A stretch of 36,857 nucleotides of DNA from the NCBI GenBank assembly GCA_947463775.1, contig CANHVD010000002.1, positions 1 to 36,857 on the forward strand, written 5' to 3'. The notes under the pieces are model-generated. The model was not told the DNA's origin. It saw only the letters and a list, made by a program, of their open reading frames with translations, and did not search any database. The translations under genes and the position numbers were made by a program. Of this stretch, positions 8,019-16,425 are shown in pieces. Within the stretch, counting starts at the first letter, position 1; every line of letters starts with the position of its first letter. Source of the DNA: Planctomycetaceae bacterium (GTDB lineage Bacteria > Planctomycetota > Planctomycetia > Planctomycetales > Planctomycetaceae).

Positions 8019-8070
8019 GGATCGCAGAAACTGAATTTCGCAGCCCTCAGGACACCCTGAGGGTTTTTTT
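8014..8070 (+). promoter_or_regulatory. Transcription attenuator: antiterminator/terminator switch before cimA
   Basis: Two mutually exclusive hairpins can form. CCTGAGG (8014-8020, overlapping the leader UGA at 8016-8018) is perfectly complementary to CCTCAGG (8045-8051), giving a 7-bp antiterminator. The same arm, as CCCTCAGG (8044-8051), pairs perfectly with CCTGAGGG (8056-8063) to give an 8-bp terminator stem followed by seven Ts. A ribosome that reaches the stop codon masks 8014-8020 and lets the terminator form. A ribosome stalled at the Ile codons (7986-7991) leaves it free to pair and cimA is read. An additional 6-bp pairing (7979-7984 with 8001-8006) lies within the leader coding region and could act as a pause hairpin. 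Confidence 0.85.
8044..8070 (+). terminator. Intrinsic terminator of the cimA leader
   Basis: A perfect GC-rich 8-bp stem (8044-8051 with 8056-8063) has an ACAC loop and is followed directly by seven T residues (8064-8070). It ends 22 bases before the cimA ATG and after no ordinary gene, so it acts on the leader transcript. Confidence 0.88.
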
Positions 8071-8092
8071 ATTGGTACCGAAAGTTTTCGAC

Positions 8093-9673
8093 ATGTCCCG
8101 TATCCAGCTGTATGACACAACCTTGCGTGATGGTTCTCAGGGAGAAGGCGTTAATTTCTCGCTGCAGGACAAGCTGATGATTGCACAGCGGTTGGATTCA
8201 TTGGGATTCGACTACATCGAAGGCGGATACCCACTCTCCAATCCTAAAGACGAAGAATTCTTTCAGCGAATTGCTGACATGGACCTGAAACACGCCCGTG
8301 TTTCTGCCTTTGGGATGACTCGCCGAAAAGGCGTGGCGGCCGAAGACGACATCGGCATGCAGGCGCTGATTCGATCAATGGCTCCAGCGGTGACCATTGT
8401 TGGCAAGACATGGGATTTGCATGTTACGGAAGTCCTGCGAGTCTCGCTGGAAGAAAACATCGCGATGATCAGAGACTCCATTGGATATGTTGCATCGGAG
8501 GGAAGGGAAGCAATCTACGACGCGGAGCATTGCTTCGACGGCTGGAAGGCGAATCCTGACTACGCGTTGCAGACATTGCAGGCCGCAGCAGAAGCCGGAG
8601 CCAGTATGATTGTCATGTGCGACACCAACGGAGGAACGCTGCCGGAACAAATTGCGGAGTTCGTTTCAGCTCTGAAGGCCGCTGTGAAAGTGCCAATCGG
8701 AATTCATTGCCACAATGACTGTGAACTGGCCGTTGCGAATTCGTTGGCGGCCGTAAAGGCTGGGGCGATGCAGGTTCAGGGAACGATCAACGGAATTGGC
8801 GAACGCTGCGGGAACGTGGATCTTGTTTCCGTCGCCGCAAACTTGAATATCAAACTGGGTTATGAAGTTCTTGTCCCCGGTGGTATTCAGAGGCTTACAG
8901 AACTGTCTCGCTATGTGTACGAACTGGCGAACATGAATTTCCGTTCCGGGCAACCCTTTGTCGGCACAAGTGCCTTTGCCCACAAGGGAGGCATGCACGT
9001 CCATGCTGTCAATCGACTGGCCAGAAGTTACGAACACATTACTCCCGAAGCTGTGGGCAATGAACGTCGAATTCTGGTCAGTGAGTTATCCGGTCGATCG
9101 AACATCGTGGCCAAAACAACGAAGTTCAACATCAGTCAGGACAACGAACTGATGGCGCGGATTCTGAATGCCGTTCAGGATCTGGAGAACGAAGGATATC
9201 AGTTTGAGGCTGCTGAGGCGTCGTTTGATTTGCTGGTGATGAAACAGGCTGGCAGTTATCAGCCAGCGTTTCAGCTCGAACATTATCGAGTGCATGTTGA
9301 AAATCAGGCCCGCGACCCTATGACAGAAGCTGTGATCAAGCTGGCAATCGACTCAGCTCGACAACACGTTGTCGGCGAAGGCGATGGCCCGGTAAATGCT
9401 CTGGACAGTGCGTTGCGAAAGGCACTGACTCCAGCCTATCCGGGACTCGCGGAAATGGCTCTTGTCGACTACAAGGTGCGTGTGATTAACAGCTCCGAGG
9501 GAACGGCGGCCAAGGTTCGGGTTGTGATTGAAAGTCGTGATCGCAACAGTGTCTGGAGTACTGTTGGGGTCAGTGAAAACATCATCGAAGCCAGCTGGAT
9601 CGCTCTGGTGGACGCCGTCGAATACAAGATTCACATGGATCGTGGAGTCATCCGAAGCGGTGGCAACGCCTGA
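8093..9673 (+). CDS. cimA: (R)-citramalate synthase
   Basis: The product has 526 residues from ATG 8093. The frame runs farther upstream, but only through the attenuator, and MSRIQLYDTTLRDG is the normal family N-terminus. It condenses acetyl-CoA with pyruvate to citramalate, the first step of the threonine-independent route to isoleucine. The catalytic TIM barrel (about 3-280) carries DTTLRDGSQGEG near the N-terminus, DYIEGGYPLSNPKDEEF, which is typical of the CimA subgroup rather than LeuA, and the metal ligands His205 and His207 in GIHCHNDCELA. The C-terminal part (about 390-526) is a LeuA-type allosteric domain, normally the site of isoleucine feedback. Length fits the family. Expression is very probably controlled by the upstream isoleucine attenuator. 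A homocitrate or isopropylmalate synthase role is less likely. Confidence 0.92.
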   Translation: MSRIQLYDTTLRDGSQGEGVNFSLQDKLMIAQRLDSLGFDYIEGGYPLSNPKDEEFFQRIADMDLKHARVSAFGMTRRKGVAAEDDIGMQALIRSMAPAVTIVGKTWDLHVTEVLRVSLEENIAMIRDSIGYVASEGREAIYDAEHCFDGWKANPDYALQTLQAAAEAGASMIVMCDTNGGTLPEQIAEFVSALKAAVKVPIGIHCHNDCELAVANSLAAVKAGAMQVQGTINGIGERCGNVDLVSVAANLNIKLGYEVLVPGGIQRLTELSRYVYELANMNFRSGQPFVGTSAFAHKGGMHVHAVNRLARSYEHITPEAVGNERRILVSELSGRSNIVAKTTKFNISQDNELMARILNAVQDLENEGYQFEAAEASFDLLVMKQAGSYQPAFQLEHYRVHVENQARDPMTEAVIKLAIDSARQHVVGEGDGPVNALDSALRKALTPAYPGLAEMALVDYKVRVINSSEGTAAKVRVVIESRDRNSVWSTVGVSENIIEASWIALVDAVEYKIHMDRGVIRSGGNA

Positions 9674-9754
9674 GATTTCCACGTCAGAATTCTGCCGAAG
9701 TGTCTGCAGACTTGTGTCATTGCTTCCGTTCTCTTCTGATTCCTGCGATGGGCC

Positions 9755-10717
9755 ATGACTGACTCAGATTCCTCCATATCGCCTGAGTTACTCTCCGTGC
9801 TGCGAAACCCGGCGGATGGTTCCGCCTTGGTTGTGGATGCAGACGGTGTTGGTATTAGATCGCAGGATGCGAAGGACCGCTGGCGAGTCATAGATGGGAT
9901 TCCAAGATTCGTCAGTGATCAGCATCTGGAGAGTTTCGGTCACCAGTGGACGACATTTGAAGTCGCGCATGATGATGAAGATCGCGCGACGTTTGAGGCG
10001 AAGACTGGTATCGACCTGAATCAGCTGCGTGGAATTCGAGTGCTTGATGCTGGATGTGGTGGTGGTCGTTACTCGAAGATCTGTGGTGAAAGTGGTGCTG
10101 TTGTTATCGGGGCCGATCATACTCGAGCCGTCGATAAGGCTCGTCAGCTTTGTGTGCATCTGACTGATGTGCATTTTGTTCAGGCAGATCTGAAGCAGCT
10201 TCCACTGGAAAAGGCCTCATTCGATTTTGTTTTCTCGATCGGCGTAATGCATCACGACGCCAACACACGGGCAGTGTTTGAGGCTGTCGCGAAGATGGTG
10301 AAGCCTGGAGGGCGATACTCGGTCTGGCTCTATCGCCGAAATCAATGGTGGCAGGAGCTGATCAATACTGGCCTGCGTGCTGTGACTTCACGCTTACCAG
10401 CGGCCGTGTTGATGCCGTTTTGCCATCTCGGGGCTATTCTGGGAAGCATTCCCTTGGTTAATCGGGCACTCAATAAGGTCGTTAATTTCAGTGCGCACCC
10501 GAGTTATGAAAACCGAGTGTGTGACACTTTTGACTGGTGGGCCCCCACGTTTCAATATCATCACACTGTGGATGAACTGAGAGGATGGTTCGCGGAAGCA
10601 GGATTTTCGCAGCTGAAAGAATTGCCCCCCGAAAAGTCGGGCCGGTTTTATCGCTGGGCTTATGAGAATAATCTACTGATCGGCAGTGGCGTCAATATCA
10701 CGGGAATTCGCCAATAA
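9755..10717 (+). CDS. Class I SAM-dependent methyltransferase with degenerate Trm112-like N-terminus
   Basis: This is a 320-residue protein. The first about 55 residues (LLSVLRNPADGSALVVDADG ... RWRVIDGIPRFV) match the layout of the Trm112-like zinc-ribbon segment often fused to bacterial methyltransferases, but the zinc cysteines are absent. The Rossmann domain follows, with motif I RVLDAGCGGGRYS (95-107), an acidic GADH after the second strand, and FSIGVMHH as the post-II motif. A C-terminal extension contains TFDWWAPTFQYHHTVDEL, seen in small-molecule or lipid/sugar methyltransferases. It lies 81 bases after cimA on the same strand, with no clear terminator between. Substrate is unknown. 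Confidence 0.82.
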   Translation: MTDSDSSISPELLSVLRNPADGSALVVDADGVGIRSQDAKDRWRVIDGIPRFVSDQHLESFGHQWTTFEVAHDDEDRATFEAKTGIDLNQLRGIRVLDAGCGGGRYSKICGESGAVVIGADHTRAVDKARQLCVHLTDVHFVQADLKQLPLEKASFDFVFSIGVMHHDANTRAVFEAVAKMVKPGGRYSVWLYRRNQWWQELINTGLRAVTSRLPAAVLMPFCHLGAILGSIPLVNRALNKVVNFSAHPSYENRVCDTFDWWAPTFQYHHTVDELRGWFAEAGFSQLKELPPEKSGRFYRWAYENNLLIGSGVNITGIRQ

Positions 10718-10876
10718 TTGCTTCATTGAGCAATGCAACTTAGACTTGCCATTCGCGGAAGTTCGATTTTCGAGTGATCCGCATCAACGAATCCTACGAT
10801 GGCGTCCTTCACTCAAGGTGCTGGACTCCGTTTTCTCAGAGAGCAACGCAGGTTTCTCTGCCTGTCAGAACAGACG

Positions 10877-12979
10877 ATGTCAGAAATAATACCTGAATTT
10901 ACCAATCGTGAACTTAGTTGGCTGGAATTCAATCAGCGAGTTCTTGATGAGGCATGTGATCCCTCTGTACCGCTGTTGGAACAATTGAGGTTTCTCGCGA
11001 TTACCGCCTCAAACCTTGACGAGTTCTTCATGGTCCGTGTCGGCAGCCTGCTGACTTCGATCAGAGCAGGTGAGACGGCTCCGGATCCTTCAGGGATGTC
11101 ACCGCTCGAACAGATCAATGCGATCAGCATTCGAACTCAGAAAATGGTGGCCGATCAGCATCAGGTTTACCTGCGGCAGATGGAGCCGCACTTGGCAGAG
11201 GCCGGAATTCGCCGTCGCCGTCCCAGCGAACTGAATGATCGTCAGGTCGACTTTGTTGACACGGTTTTTCAGGAACAGATTCAGGCGGTGCTTACACCGA
11301 TCGCCGTCCATGATCCGGCCAGGTTTCCGCTACTGTTCGGGCGTACTGTGAATGTGGCCGTGCAGTTGAAAGGGAAGTCGGAGGCTGAGCCATTTCGTTT
11401 TGCCGTGATTCCTTTCGGACGATTTGATCTGCGATACATCACGTTGCCTAGCGCGGGAGGCTATGAGTTTATCCTGACAGAAGATGCTATCACGTTGATG
11501 GCAGGACGGTTCTTTCCGGGTGAAGAAGTTGTTGCGACGGTTCCCTTTCGAGTCACTCGTAACGCCGATTTGACCGTCAGTGACGAAGATGGCGCTGATT
11601 TGCTGGCCGAGATGGAAGATGTCCTGGACTATCGCAAAGACAGCTTCTGTACTCGTGTTGAAATCTCCGACCAGGTGACCCGTCCGATTCTTGAGTTCCT
11701 GAAGGCACTGCTGCGTGTCGGTGAGCGAGATATCTATGTTGTGCCGGGGCCGGTTGGGCTGAGTGACCTGATGCAGCTTTCCAACGTTAGTGGATTTGAT
11801 CAGCATTTGTATCCTGCGTGGTCACCCTGTGATTCTCCGAAGATCGATCCTTCAGAATCGATTTTCGACACGATGAAGTCTCAGGACGTGATGTTGTTTC
11901 ATCCTTACGAGTCCTTTGAACCGGTATTGCGATTGCTGGCTGAAGCTGCCGAAGATCGTGACGTCGTTGCGATTAAGCAAACCCTCTACCGCACAAGCCG
12001 AAACAGCCCGATCGTCAAATCGTTGATGCGAGCGGCAGAGAATGGAAAGAACGTTACCGTCATCGTGGAGTTGAAAGCTCGTTTCGATGAAGCTCGCAAC
12101 ATCGAGTGGGCAAGGCAGCTTGAATACAGCGGAGTACAGGTCATTTACGGTGTGCGCGGTTTGAAGACGCATGCCAAAGCCTGCATTGTCGTGCGGCGGG
12201 AACCACAGGGATTTCAGCGATATTGTCACTTCGGCACCGGTAACTACAATGAGATCACCTCACGTTTTTATACGGACCTGAGCCTTCTTACCTGCAATCG
12301 CGATCTGGGAAATGATGCCATTTCCTGGTTCAATGCGGTAACCGGATCATCACAGATTCAGCAGTTCTCACAGATTGAATCCGCACCGATCGGGCTGCGT
12401 GAGAAGCTGCTGGAAATGATCAACGTAGAGAAAGAGCGAGCCCGCAATGGAGATAAGGGCCATATCATTTTGAAGCTGAATTCTCTGGCTGATCCAGTCA
12501 TGATCTCCGCGCTATATGAAGCATCGCAGGCTGGTGTGGAGATCGAACTGAGCATTCGTGGTGTGTGCTGTCTCAAGCCCGGAGTTCCTGGTATGAGCGA
12601 GAACATCCGCGTTACGAGCATCATCGATCGTTTTCTTGAGCATACACGAGTTATGTACTTCCACCACGGTGGCGACGAGCGGGTCTTTATTTCAAGTGCC
12701 GACTGGATGCCTCGTAATCTGGATCGCCGCGTTGAGTTGCTGGTTCCTGTGCTTGACGACAACTGCAAACGCAAAGCCATCAATATTCTGAAGACCTGCC
12801 TACGGGACAACATGAAGGCACGTACCCTGACCCGTGATGGCTCTTTCGAGCAGCCTACAGGTTCTCCCGTGAAGCCTTACCGCAGTCAGCTTGAATTTCA
12901 GCGGAGATCTCGCGAAGCCGCCGAAAATGCATTTGAGAGAAATCGTACTACGTTTGTACCGGTGGAACCGAATTCATAG
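10877..12979 (+). CDS. ppk: Polyphosphate kinase 1
   Basis: This is a 700-residue protein from ATG 10877; an upstream ATG at 10799 would add 26 residues unlike the family. It reversibly transfers the gamma-phosphate of ATP to inorganic polyphosphate. The N-terminal domain starts with the hallmark FTNRELSWLEFNQRVLDEA. The phosphorylated histidine is His432 in GLKTHAKACIVV, and the second catalytic histidine is His589 in FLEHTRVMYF. Both are offset by three from the E. coli residues 435 and 592, so the length agrees closely with the family. HFGTGNYNEITSRFYTDLSL and SSADWMPRNLDRRVE are also typical. No exopolyphosphatase gene is nearby. The 3' end overlaps the convergent methyltransferase gene by 32 bases. 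Confidence 0.95.
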   Translation: MSEIIPEFTNRELSWLEFNQRVLDEACDPSVPLLEQLRFLAITASNLDEFFMVRVGSLLTSIRAGETAPDPSGMSPLEQINAISIRTQKMVADQHQVYLRQMEPHLAEAGIRRRRPSELNDRQVDFVDTVFQEQIQAVLTPIAVHDPARFPLLFGRTVNVAVQLKGKSEAEPFRFAVIPFGRFDLRYITLPSAGGYEFILTEDAITLMAGRFFPGEEVVATVPFRVTRNADLTVSDEDGADLLAEMEDVLDYRKDSFCTRVEISDQVTRPILEFLKALLRVGERDIYVVPGPVGLSDLMQLSNVSGFDQHLYPAWSPCDSPKIDPSESIFDTMKSQDVMLFHPYESFEPVLRLLAEAAEDRDVVAIKQTLYRTSRNSPIVKSLMRAAENGKNVTVIVELKARFDEARNIEWARQLEYSGVQVIYGVRGLKTHAKACIVVRREPQGFQRYCHFGTGNYNEITSRFYTDLSLLTCNRDLGNDAISWFNAVTGSSQIQQFSQIESAPIGLREKLLEMINVEKERARNGDKGHIILKLNSLADPVMISALYEASQAGVEIELSIRGVCCLKPGVPGMSENIRVTSIIDRFLEHTRVMYFHHGGDERVFISSADWMPRNLDRRVELLVPVLDDNCKRKAINILKTCLRDNMKARTLTRDGSFEQPTGSPVKPYRSQLEFQRRSREAAENAFERNRTTFVPVEPNS

Positions 12980-13766
12980 CTGGCGCATGGAGTTTGGCAA
13001 GCGGGCCAAAGGGAACGAGCGGATAGCCTGAGACTTTTTGCATGTAACTCAAGTACGGTTCGCCAAGGTAAAATGATAAACGGCGATCTTTGAGCACACT
13101 TCCGATGGCTATGTAGACAGTCCAGATGCCGGTTAATACCGCATGGTCCAGTGTCATTGTCGGCGTAAACCAGATGAGTCCGAGGAAGCTCAGGTAGACA
13201 GGGTGTCTGAGATAGCGATAGGCGCCACGAGGAACGAAGTCGCGGCGAGGCATCTTCTTATGCTGGTACCAGTGCATCCATTGAGTCCAGCCGGTCTGGA
13301 AACCGAGCCCTGTCAGATGAATGCTGTAGAGCATGCTTGCCCACGAAAACAAAAAACAGCCCACAACAGCGTTTGCCGCCAAGCCATCCAGATCCCACAG
13401 AATGGTTGTAGTCCGTCGCCAGAAGGCAAACATCAATAATAGGCTGATGCACGTACAGACGCAGAAGAAGGCACCGTAGAACTCTGATGGAACCCAATGC
13501 TTCAATGCCGATCGAGTTCTCGGGTGCAGCAGCAGGCTGTGGGGAATGGCAAACTGCAATGCCAGCAGGCAGTCAATCAGAATCCATGAACCGGAAGATT
13601 GAGTCGCGCCATATCGCAGGAACGAAAACAATCCAACAACAGTGATTGCAAACAGCGCCTGAGTTCCAATGCCAAATGTAAATCCCGCGAGACGACGAAG
13701 AGAGAACTCTGAGGATGCCTGATGGGTACATTCAGAATTGAGCAACGAGGCAGACATTTCAGACAT
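12948..13766 (-). CDS. ICMT/NnrU-like integral membrane methyltransferase
   Basis: This is a 272-residue membrane protein with about six hydrophobic segments. The C-terminal signature GAYRYLRHPVYLSF (181-194), followed by PTMTLDHAVLTGIWTVYIAIGSVLKDRRL, matches the isoprenylcysteine carboxyl methyltransferase/NnrU/MddA superfamily, where the RHP motif and following residues bind SAM. Members methylate thiols, isoprenyl cysteine carboxylates or, next to type III PKS genes (Bacillus BpsB, Streptomyces SrsB), phenolic or pyrone hydroxyls. It is the last gene of the leftward half of the type III PKS locus, so O-methylation of the polyketide is the most attractive role. A methanethiol S-methyltransferase function is an alternative. 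The start could be ATG 13766 or 13757. Confidence 0.8.
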   Translation of the reverse strand: MSEMSASLLNSECTHQASSEFSLRRLAGFTFGIGTQALFAITVVGLFSFLRYGATQSSGSWILIDCLLALQFAIPHSLLLHPRTRSALKHWVPSEFYGAFFCVCTCISLLLMFAFWRRTTTILWDLDGLAANAVVGCFLFSWASMLYSIHLTGLGFQTGWTQWMHWYQHKKMPRRDFVPRGAYRYLRHPVYLSFLGLIWFTPTMTLDHAVLTGIWTVYIAIGSVLKDRRLSFYLGEPYLSYMQKVSGYPLVPFGPLAKLHAPAMNSVPPVQT

Positions 13767-13891
13767 CCTTGTTCTGAAAATTCATATACATTGATACGGC
13801 CACCATGCTGACTCAAGTCGCTGGTGATTCAGTCGACAACGATACACATCCTTTGATTTCGTTGGAGACCGTTTGTTTCAATTTGACTGCG

Positions 13892-14725
13892 TCAGATCTT
13901 TTCCGCAATGAAGCAACCATACTTCATCGCCCCTGTGTTGTAGGCGTCAAGGAGGGTTTGGAAACGGTCGATAAAAATGACCTGACCTGGATCAATGATC
14001 GAAGCAATGCGACGTATCCCAAATCGATGGACTCGATCACGGCAGATTTCCCATGTTCTGGATACTCGAGTAGTCCAGTTATGCACACGAGTCATCTTCA
14101 GGCCTGCGGCTGTTAGCCAGTCACAATAGTCCTGTTCTGAGCCGAGCGAAGGGCAGAAAAATCCTTCGCAAACATCGTAGACAAGCTTTGTCTGTGAGTC
14201 GCTTAAAGGTGAATCACCGGCAAGCCATGCACAAATAGCAACTTTGCCTCCAGGGCGCAGCCAGGTCGCCATTTTTCGAAAAAAGGCAGGCTTGTCGAAC
14301 AGATGTTCCGTGCACTCGACACTCCACGCGACATCAAAGCTGCCGACCGGAAGTTCCACCTTTTCCGCGTCTTCACATAAAAAGGATGTTTTGCTTGAGG
14401 TTCCCGCGAGACGCGATGACCAGGTTGCGTAGCGTTTCTGGAAGGAACTGATCGTTACACCGGTGACTTCACACTTCAGGTGTTTGGCGAGGTGGATCGA
14501 TGAGCCTCCCATCCCGCAGCCGATATCGACTACTCTGTCTCCCTGGCGAATGTCGGCTTCTCGCGCGAGTTGTTCGGTCAATTGACGTGCCGCAACCTTG
14601 GGAGATTCATTGGCAGACCATAGTCCATGATGGATATGCTGCCCCCACAGAATTCTGTAGAAGATCGTGGAAATGTTGTAGTGTTGTCTGATGACGTTCT
14701 TCTGAACGTCCGGGCAAGAGATCAT
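13892..14725 (-). CDS. Gamma-tocopherol-methyltransferase-like SAM methyltransferase
   Basis: ATG 14725 is chosen; an in-frame TTG at 14731 would add two residues. The 277-residue product has an N-terminal QHYNISTIFYRILWG and HIHHGLW segment and motif I DRVVDIGCGMGGSS. VTGVTISSFQ, VECTEHLFDK and a C-terminal MKYGCFIAEK also fit the gamma-tocopherol/sterol C-methyltransferase group, in which these landmarks occur in the same order. That group mostly adds methyl groups to carbon of an aromatic or isoprenoid acceptor. It sits between the YceI gene (54-base gap) and the ICMT-like gene (125-base gap) in one leftward operon. In this context, ring C-methylation of an alkylresorcinol or hydroquinone is a reasonable inference but is not proven. 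Confidence 0.8.
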   Translation of the reverse strand: MISCPDVQKNVIRQHYNISTIFYRILWGQHIHHGLWSANESPKVAARQLTEQLAREADIRQGDRVVDIGCGMGGSSIHLAKHLKCEVTGVTISSFQKRYATWSSRLAGTSSKTSFLCEDAEKVELPVGSFDVAWSVECTEHLFDKPAFFRKMATWLRPGGKVAICAWLAGDSPLSDSQTKLVYDVCEGFFCPSLGSEQDYCDWLTAAGLKMTRVHNWTTRVSRTWEICRDRVHRFGIRRIASIIDPGQVIFIDRFQTLLDAYNTGAMKYGCFIAEKI

Positions 14726-14779
14726 TCTCAAGTTACTCGCTGCAGGATTATGCTGTGTGTTTCTCGCCGGAGCAGGATG

Positions 14780-15496
14780 CTAAGGAGCATCGCCTGAAGC
14801 GATCCACAAATCGCCATGAATTATCAGCTGATCGGCTACACCGACTGCACCCAGTGCTTTTCGAAATGGCGTGATTCCGTACTGGGTTTGCAGGATCGCA
14901 AAACGCCCGTGGACGTGAGTCATGTTGTCCTTTTGCTCCGCTTCGGCTTCGAGTTTGATGGGCCGAGTCTTGCCTCGAAGCGTGAACTCACCAGTCAGCT
15001 CATACAAAGGAGCACCAGTTCGACTCTTCTTCTCCAGCAGCGTCGCCGATTTGATCGTAAACGTGGCAGTGGGAAACTGACTAACATTCAGGATCGATGT
15101 GTTCTTCATGTTGTCGTTGACCTGTCGACGAGTCGACGCATCAGTCGATCCGCTCAATCCGACGTAACGTCTGGCGGCATCGGTGTCAGCATCAAAGCTG
15201 TTCATGTCGAAGACCAATTCCCCGGCCTCTTCACCGGCACCGAGGGTTAGTGAGCCGCTCTTGAGTCGTCCTTCGACACCATGCGGATGCCCCAGGCCAG
15301 TCTTGTCGACGAAGATATAAACCCGACTTTTCTGGACACTGATCTGATGGGGCTCCAACTGCTCAGCTTCTACCGGCTTCGCTTGTTTCTGCAGCTTGCC
15401 GGGCTGCTGCGGCTCCGCAAGAGAAACAGAATGAACGAATACGGATGCGACGCCAAGAACCAAGCTCAGAACAAGAAAGCTGCCAGTCCGAACCAT
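14780..15496 (-). CDS. Secreted YceI-family lipid-binding protein
   Basis: ATG 15496 is chosen because a perfect GGAGG ribosome-binding site lies 8 bases upstream; an upstream GTG (15511) would overlap that site. The 238-residue protein has a signal peptide (SFLVLSLVLGVASVFVHSVS, cut near residue 28). The YceI lipocalin-like barrel (about 50-235) follows, with VDKTGLGHPHGVEGRLKSG, FPTATFTIKSA, LTGEFTLRGKTRPI and a final LWIASG. YceI proteins bind polyisoprenoid quinones or other amphiphilic lipids in the periplasm. As first gene of the leftward operon of the type III PKS locus, it may carry the lipid product or a precursor across the periplasm. Confidence 0.88.
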   Translation of the reverse strand: MVRTGSFLVLSLVLGVASVFVHSVSLAEPQQPGKLQKQAKPVEAEQLEPHQISVQKSRVYIFVDKTGLGHPHGVEGRLKSGSLTLGAGEEAGELVFDMNSFDADTDAARRYVGLSGSTDASTRRQVNDNMKNTSILNVSQFPTATFTIKSATLLEKKSRTGAPLYELTGEFTLRGKTRPIKLEAEAEQKDNMTHVHGRFAILQTQYGITPFRKALGAVGVADQLIIHGDLWIASGDAP

Positions 15497-15657
15497 AGAC
15501 AAATCCTCCACTGAAAACGGTCACTCCACATGGAATCACCACGAGTAGCAATAACTTAAGCGGACTGTTGCTGTCGAGAGCGAATTACTACAATTGTCAT
15601 AGTCGGTGATGTCGAAAGCATGTTTTTTTCATTTTCTGCGATCTGCAGAACCTCTCT
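15497..15657. promoter_or_regulatory. Divergent promoter region of the type III PKS locus
   Basis: This 161-base gap separates the leftward YceI operon from the rightward methyltransferase-FAD-PKS operon, so it should drive both. On the plus strand, TACAAT (15589-15594) is a 5 of 6 match to a -10 box, with TTGCTG (15568-15573) as a -35 at a short 15-base spacing. I see no convincing minus-strand promoter and no clear operator. Only the rightward assignment is supported, and weakly. Confidence 0.4.
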
Positions 15658-16425
15658 ATGTTGCTTGATCTGCGATCACGAAATCTCCAGTCTGAGTTAA
15701 TGGATGATCCGTCCCTCGACGGCGTCTCACATGAGCGGGCTTTGACTGGACTACGGCGGATTAACTGGTGGAGTCGGACTGATCTGGCAGTCTGGCGAGC
15801 CATTCGAAGGAGTCTCAAGGGCGTCAGTTATGACCGCCCTGTTTCCATTCTGGACATTGCCTCCGGCGGCGGAGATCTCGCCATTCGACTCTCTCGAAGA
15901 GCTGAACGGGCGGGGATCGCGGTAGATATTGAAGGCTGCGACATCAGTCCCACCGCCATCGGATTTGCCACGCGGCAGGCTTCGGCGGCGAATCGTGGAA
16001 ATGTCCGGTTCACACTTTGTAACGCGTTGCAGGAGCCGCTTCCGCAGGCCCAATATGATGTTGTGATGTGCAGCCTGTTTCTGCATCACCTGACGGCAGA
16101 AGATGCCGTGCTTTTGATGCAGAAAATGCAGGCCGCAGCTCGCTCGCTCGTATTGATCGATGATTTACAGCGTACCCGTCTGGGTTACTGCCTTGCCTGG
16201 CTGGGGTGTCGTCTCCTGACGCGTTGTCATGTTGTTCATGTTGATGGCCCCATGTCCGTCGAAGGTGCATTGACCGTCGCTGAAACGCAGAAGCTTGCAG
16301 AGCGAGCTGGCATTCGGAATGCGGTCTTCGAGACTCACTGGCCAGAACGATTCATTATGACCAGTCTTCAGAGTAAGTGCCTTGAGTCCCCAGTCAGTGC
16401 TGAGGCGACCTATGCACGGCAATGA
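15658..16425 (+). CDS. Class I SAM-dependent methyltransferase of the type III PKS locus
   Basis: This is a 255-residue protein from ATG 15658; an in-frame ATG at 15700 is an alternative start. The Rossmann methyltransferase domain has motif I SILDIASGGGDLAIRL (63-78), an acidic CDIS after strand 2, a motif near VRFTLCNALQEPLP, and CSLFLHHLTAEDAV. The layout is of the UbiE/ubiquinone-methyltransferase kind, shortened at the N-terminus. It overlaps the FAD oxidoreductase gene by 14 bases if that gene starts at 16412, so the two are probably translationally coupled. Similar methyltransferase-oxidoreductase-type III PKS triplets are common in bacterial phenolic-lipid clusters. The acceptor is inferred to be the polyketide or a quinone derived from it. 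Confidence 0.82.
   Translation: MLLDLRSRNLQSELMDDPSLDGVSHERALTGLRRINWWSRTDLAVWRAIRRSLKGVSYDRPVSILDIASGGGDLAIRLSRRAERAGIAVDIEGCDISPTAIGFATRQASAANRGNVRFTLCNALQEPLPQAQYDVVMCSLFLHHLTAEDAVLLMQKMQAAARSLVLIDDLQRTRLGYCLAWLGCRLLTRCHVVHVDGPMSVEGALTVAETQKLAERAGIRNAVFETHWPERFIMTSLQSKCLESPVSAEATYARQ

Noticed and set aside
7790..8092. Extension of the cimA frame through the leader
   Set aside because: It would read across the terminator hairpin and adds about 100 residues unlike any citramalate synthase; the leader peptide is in another frame.
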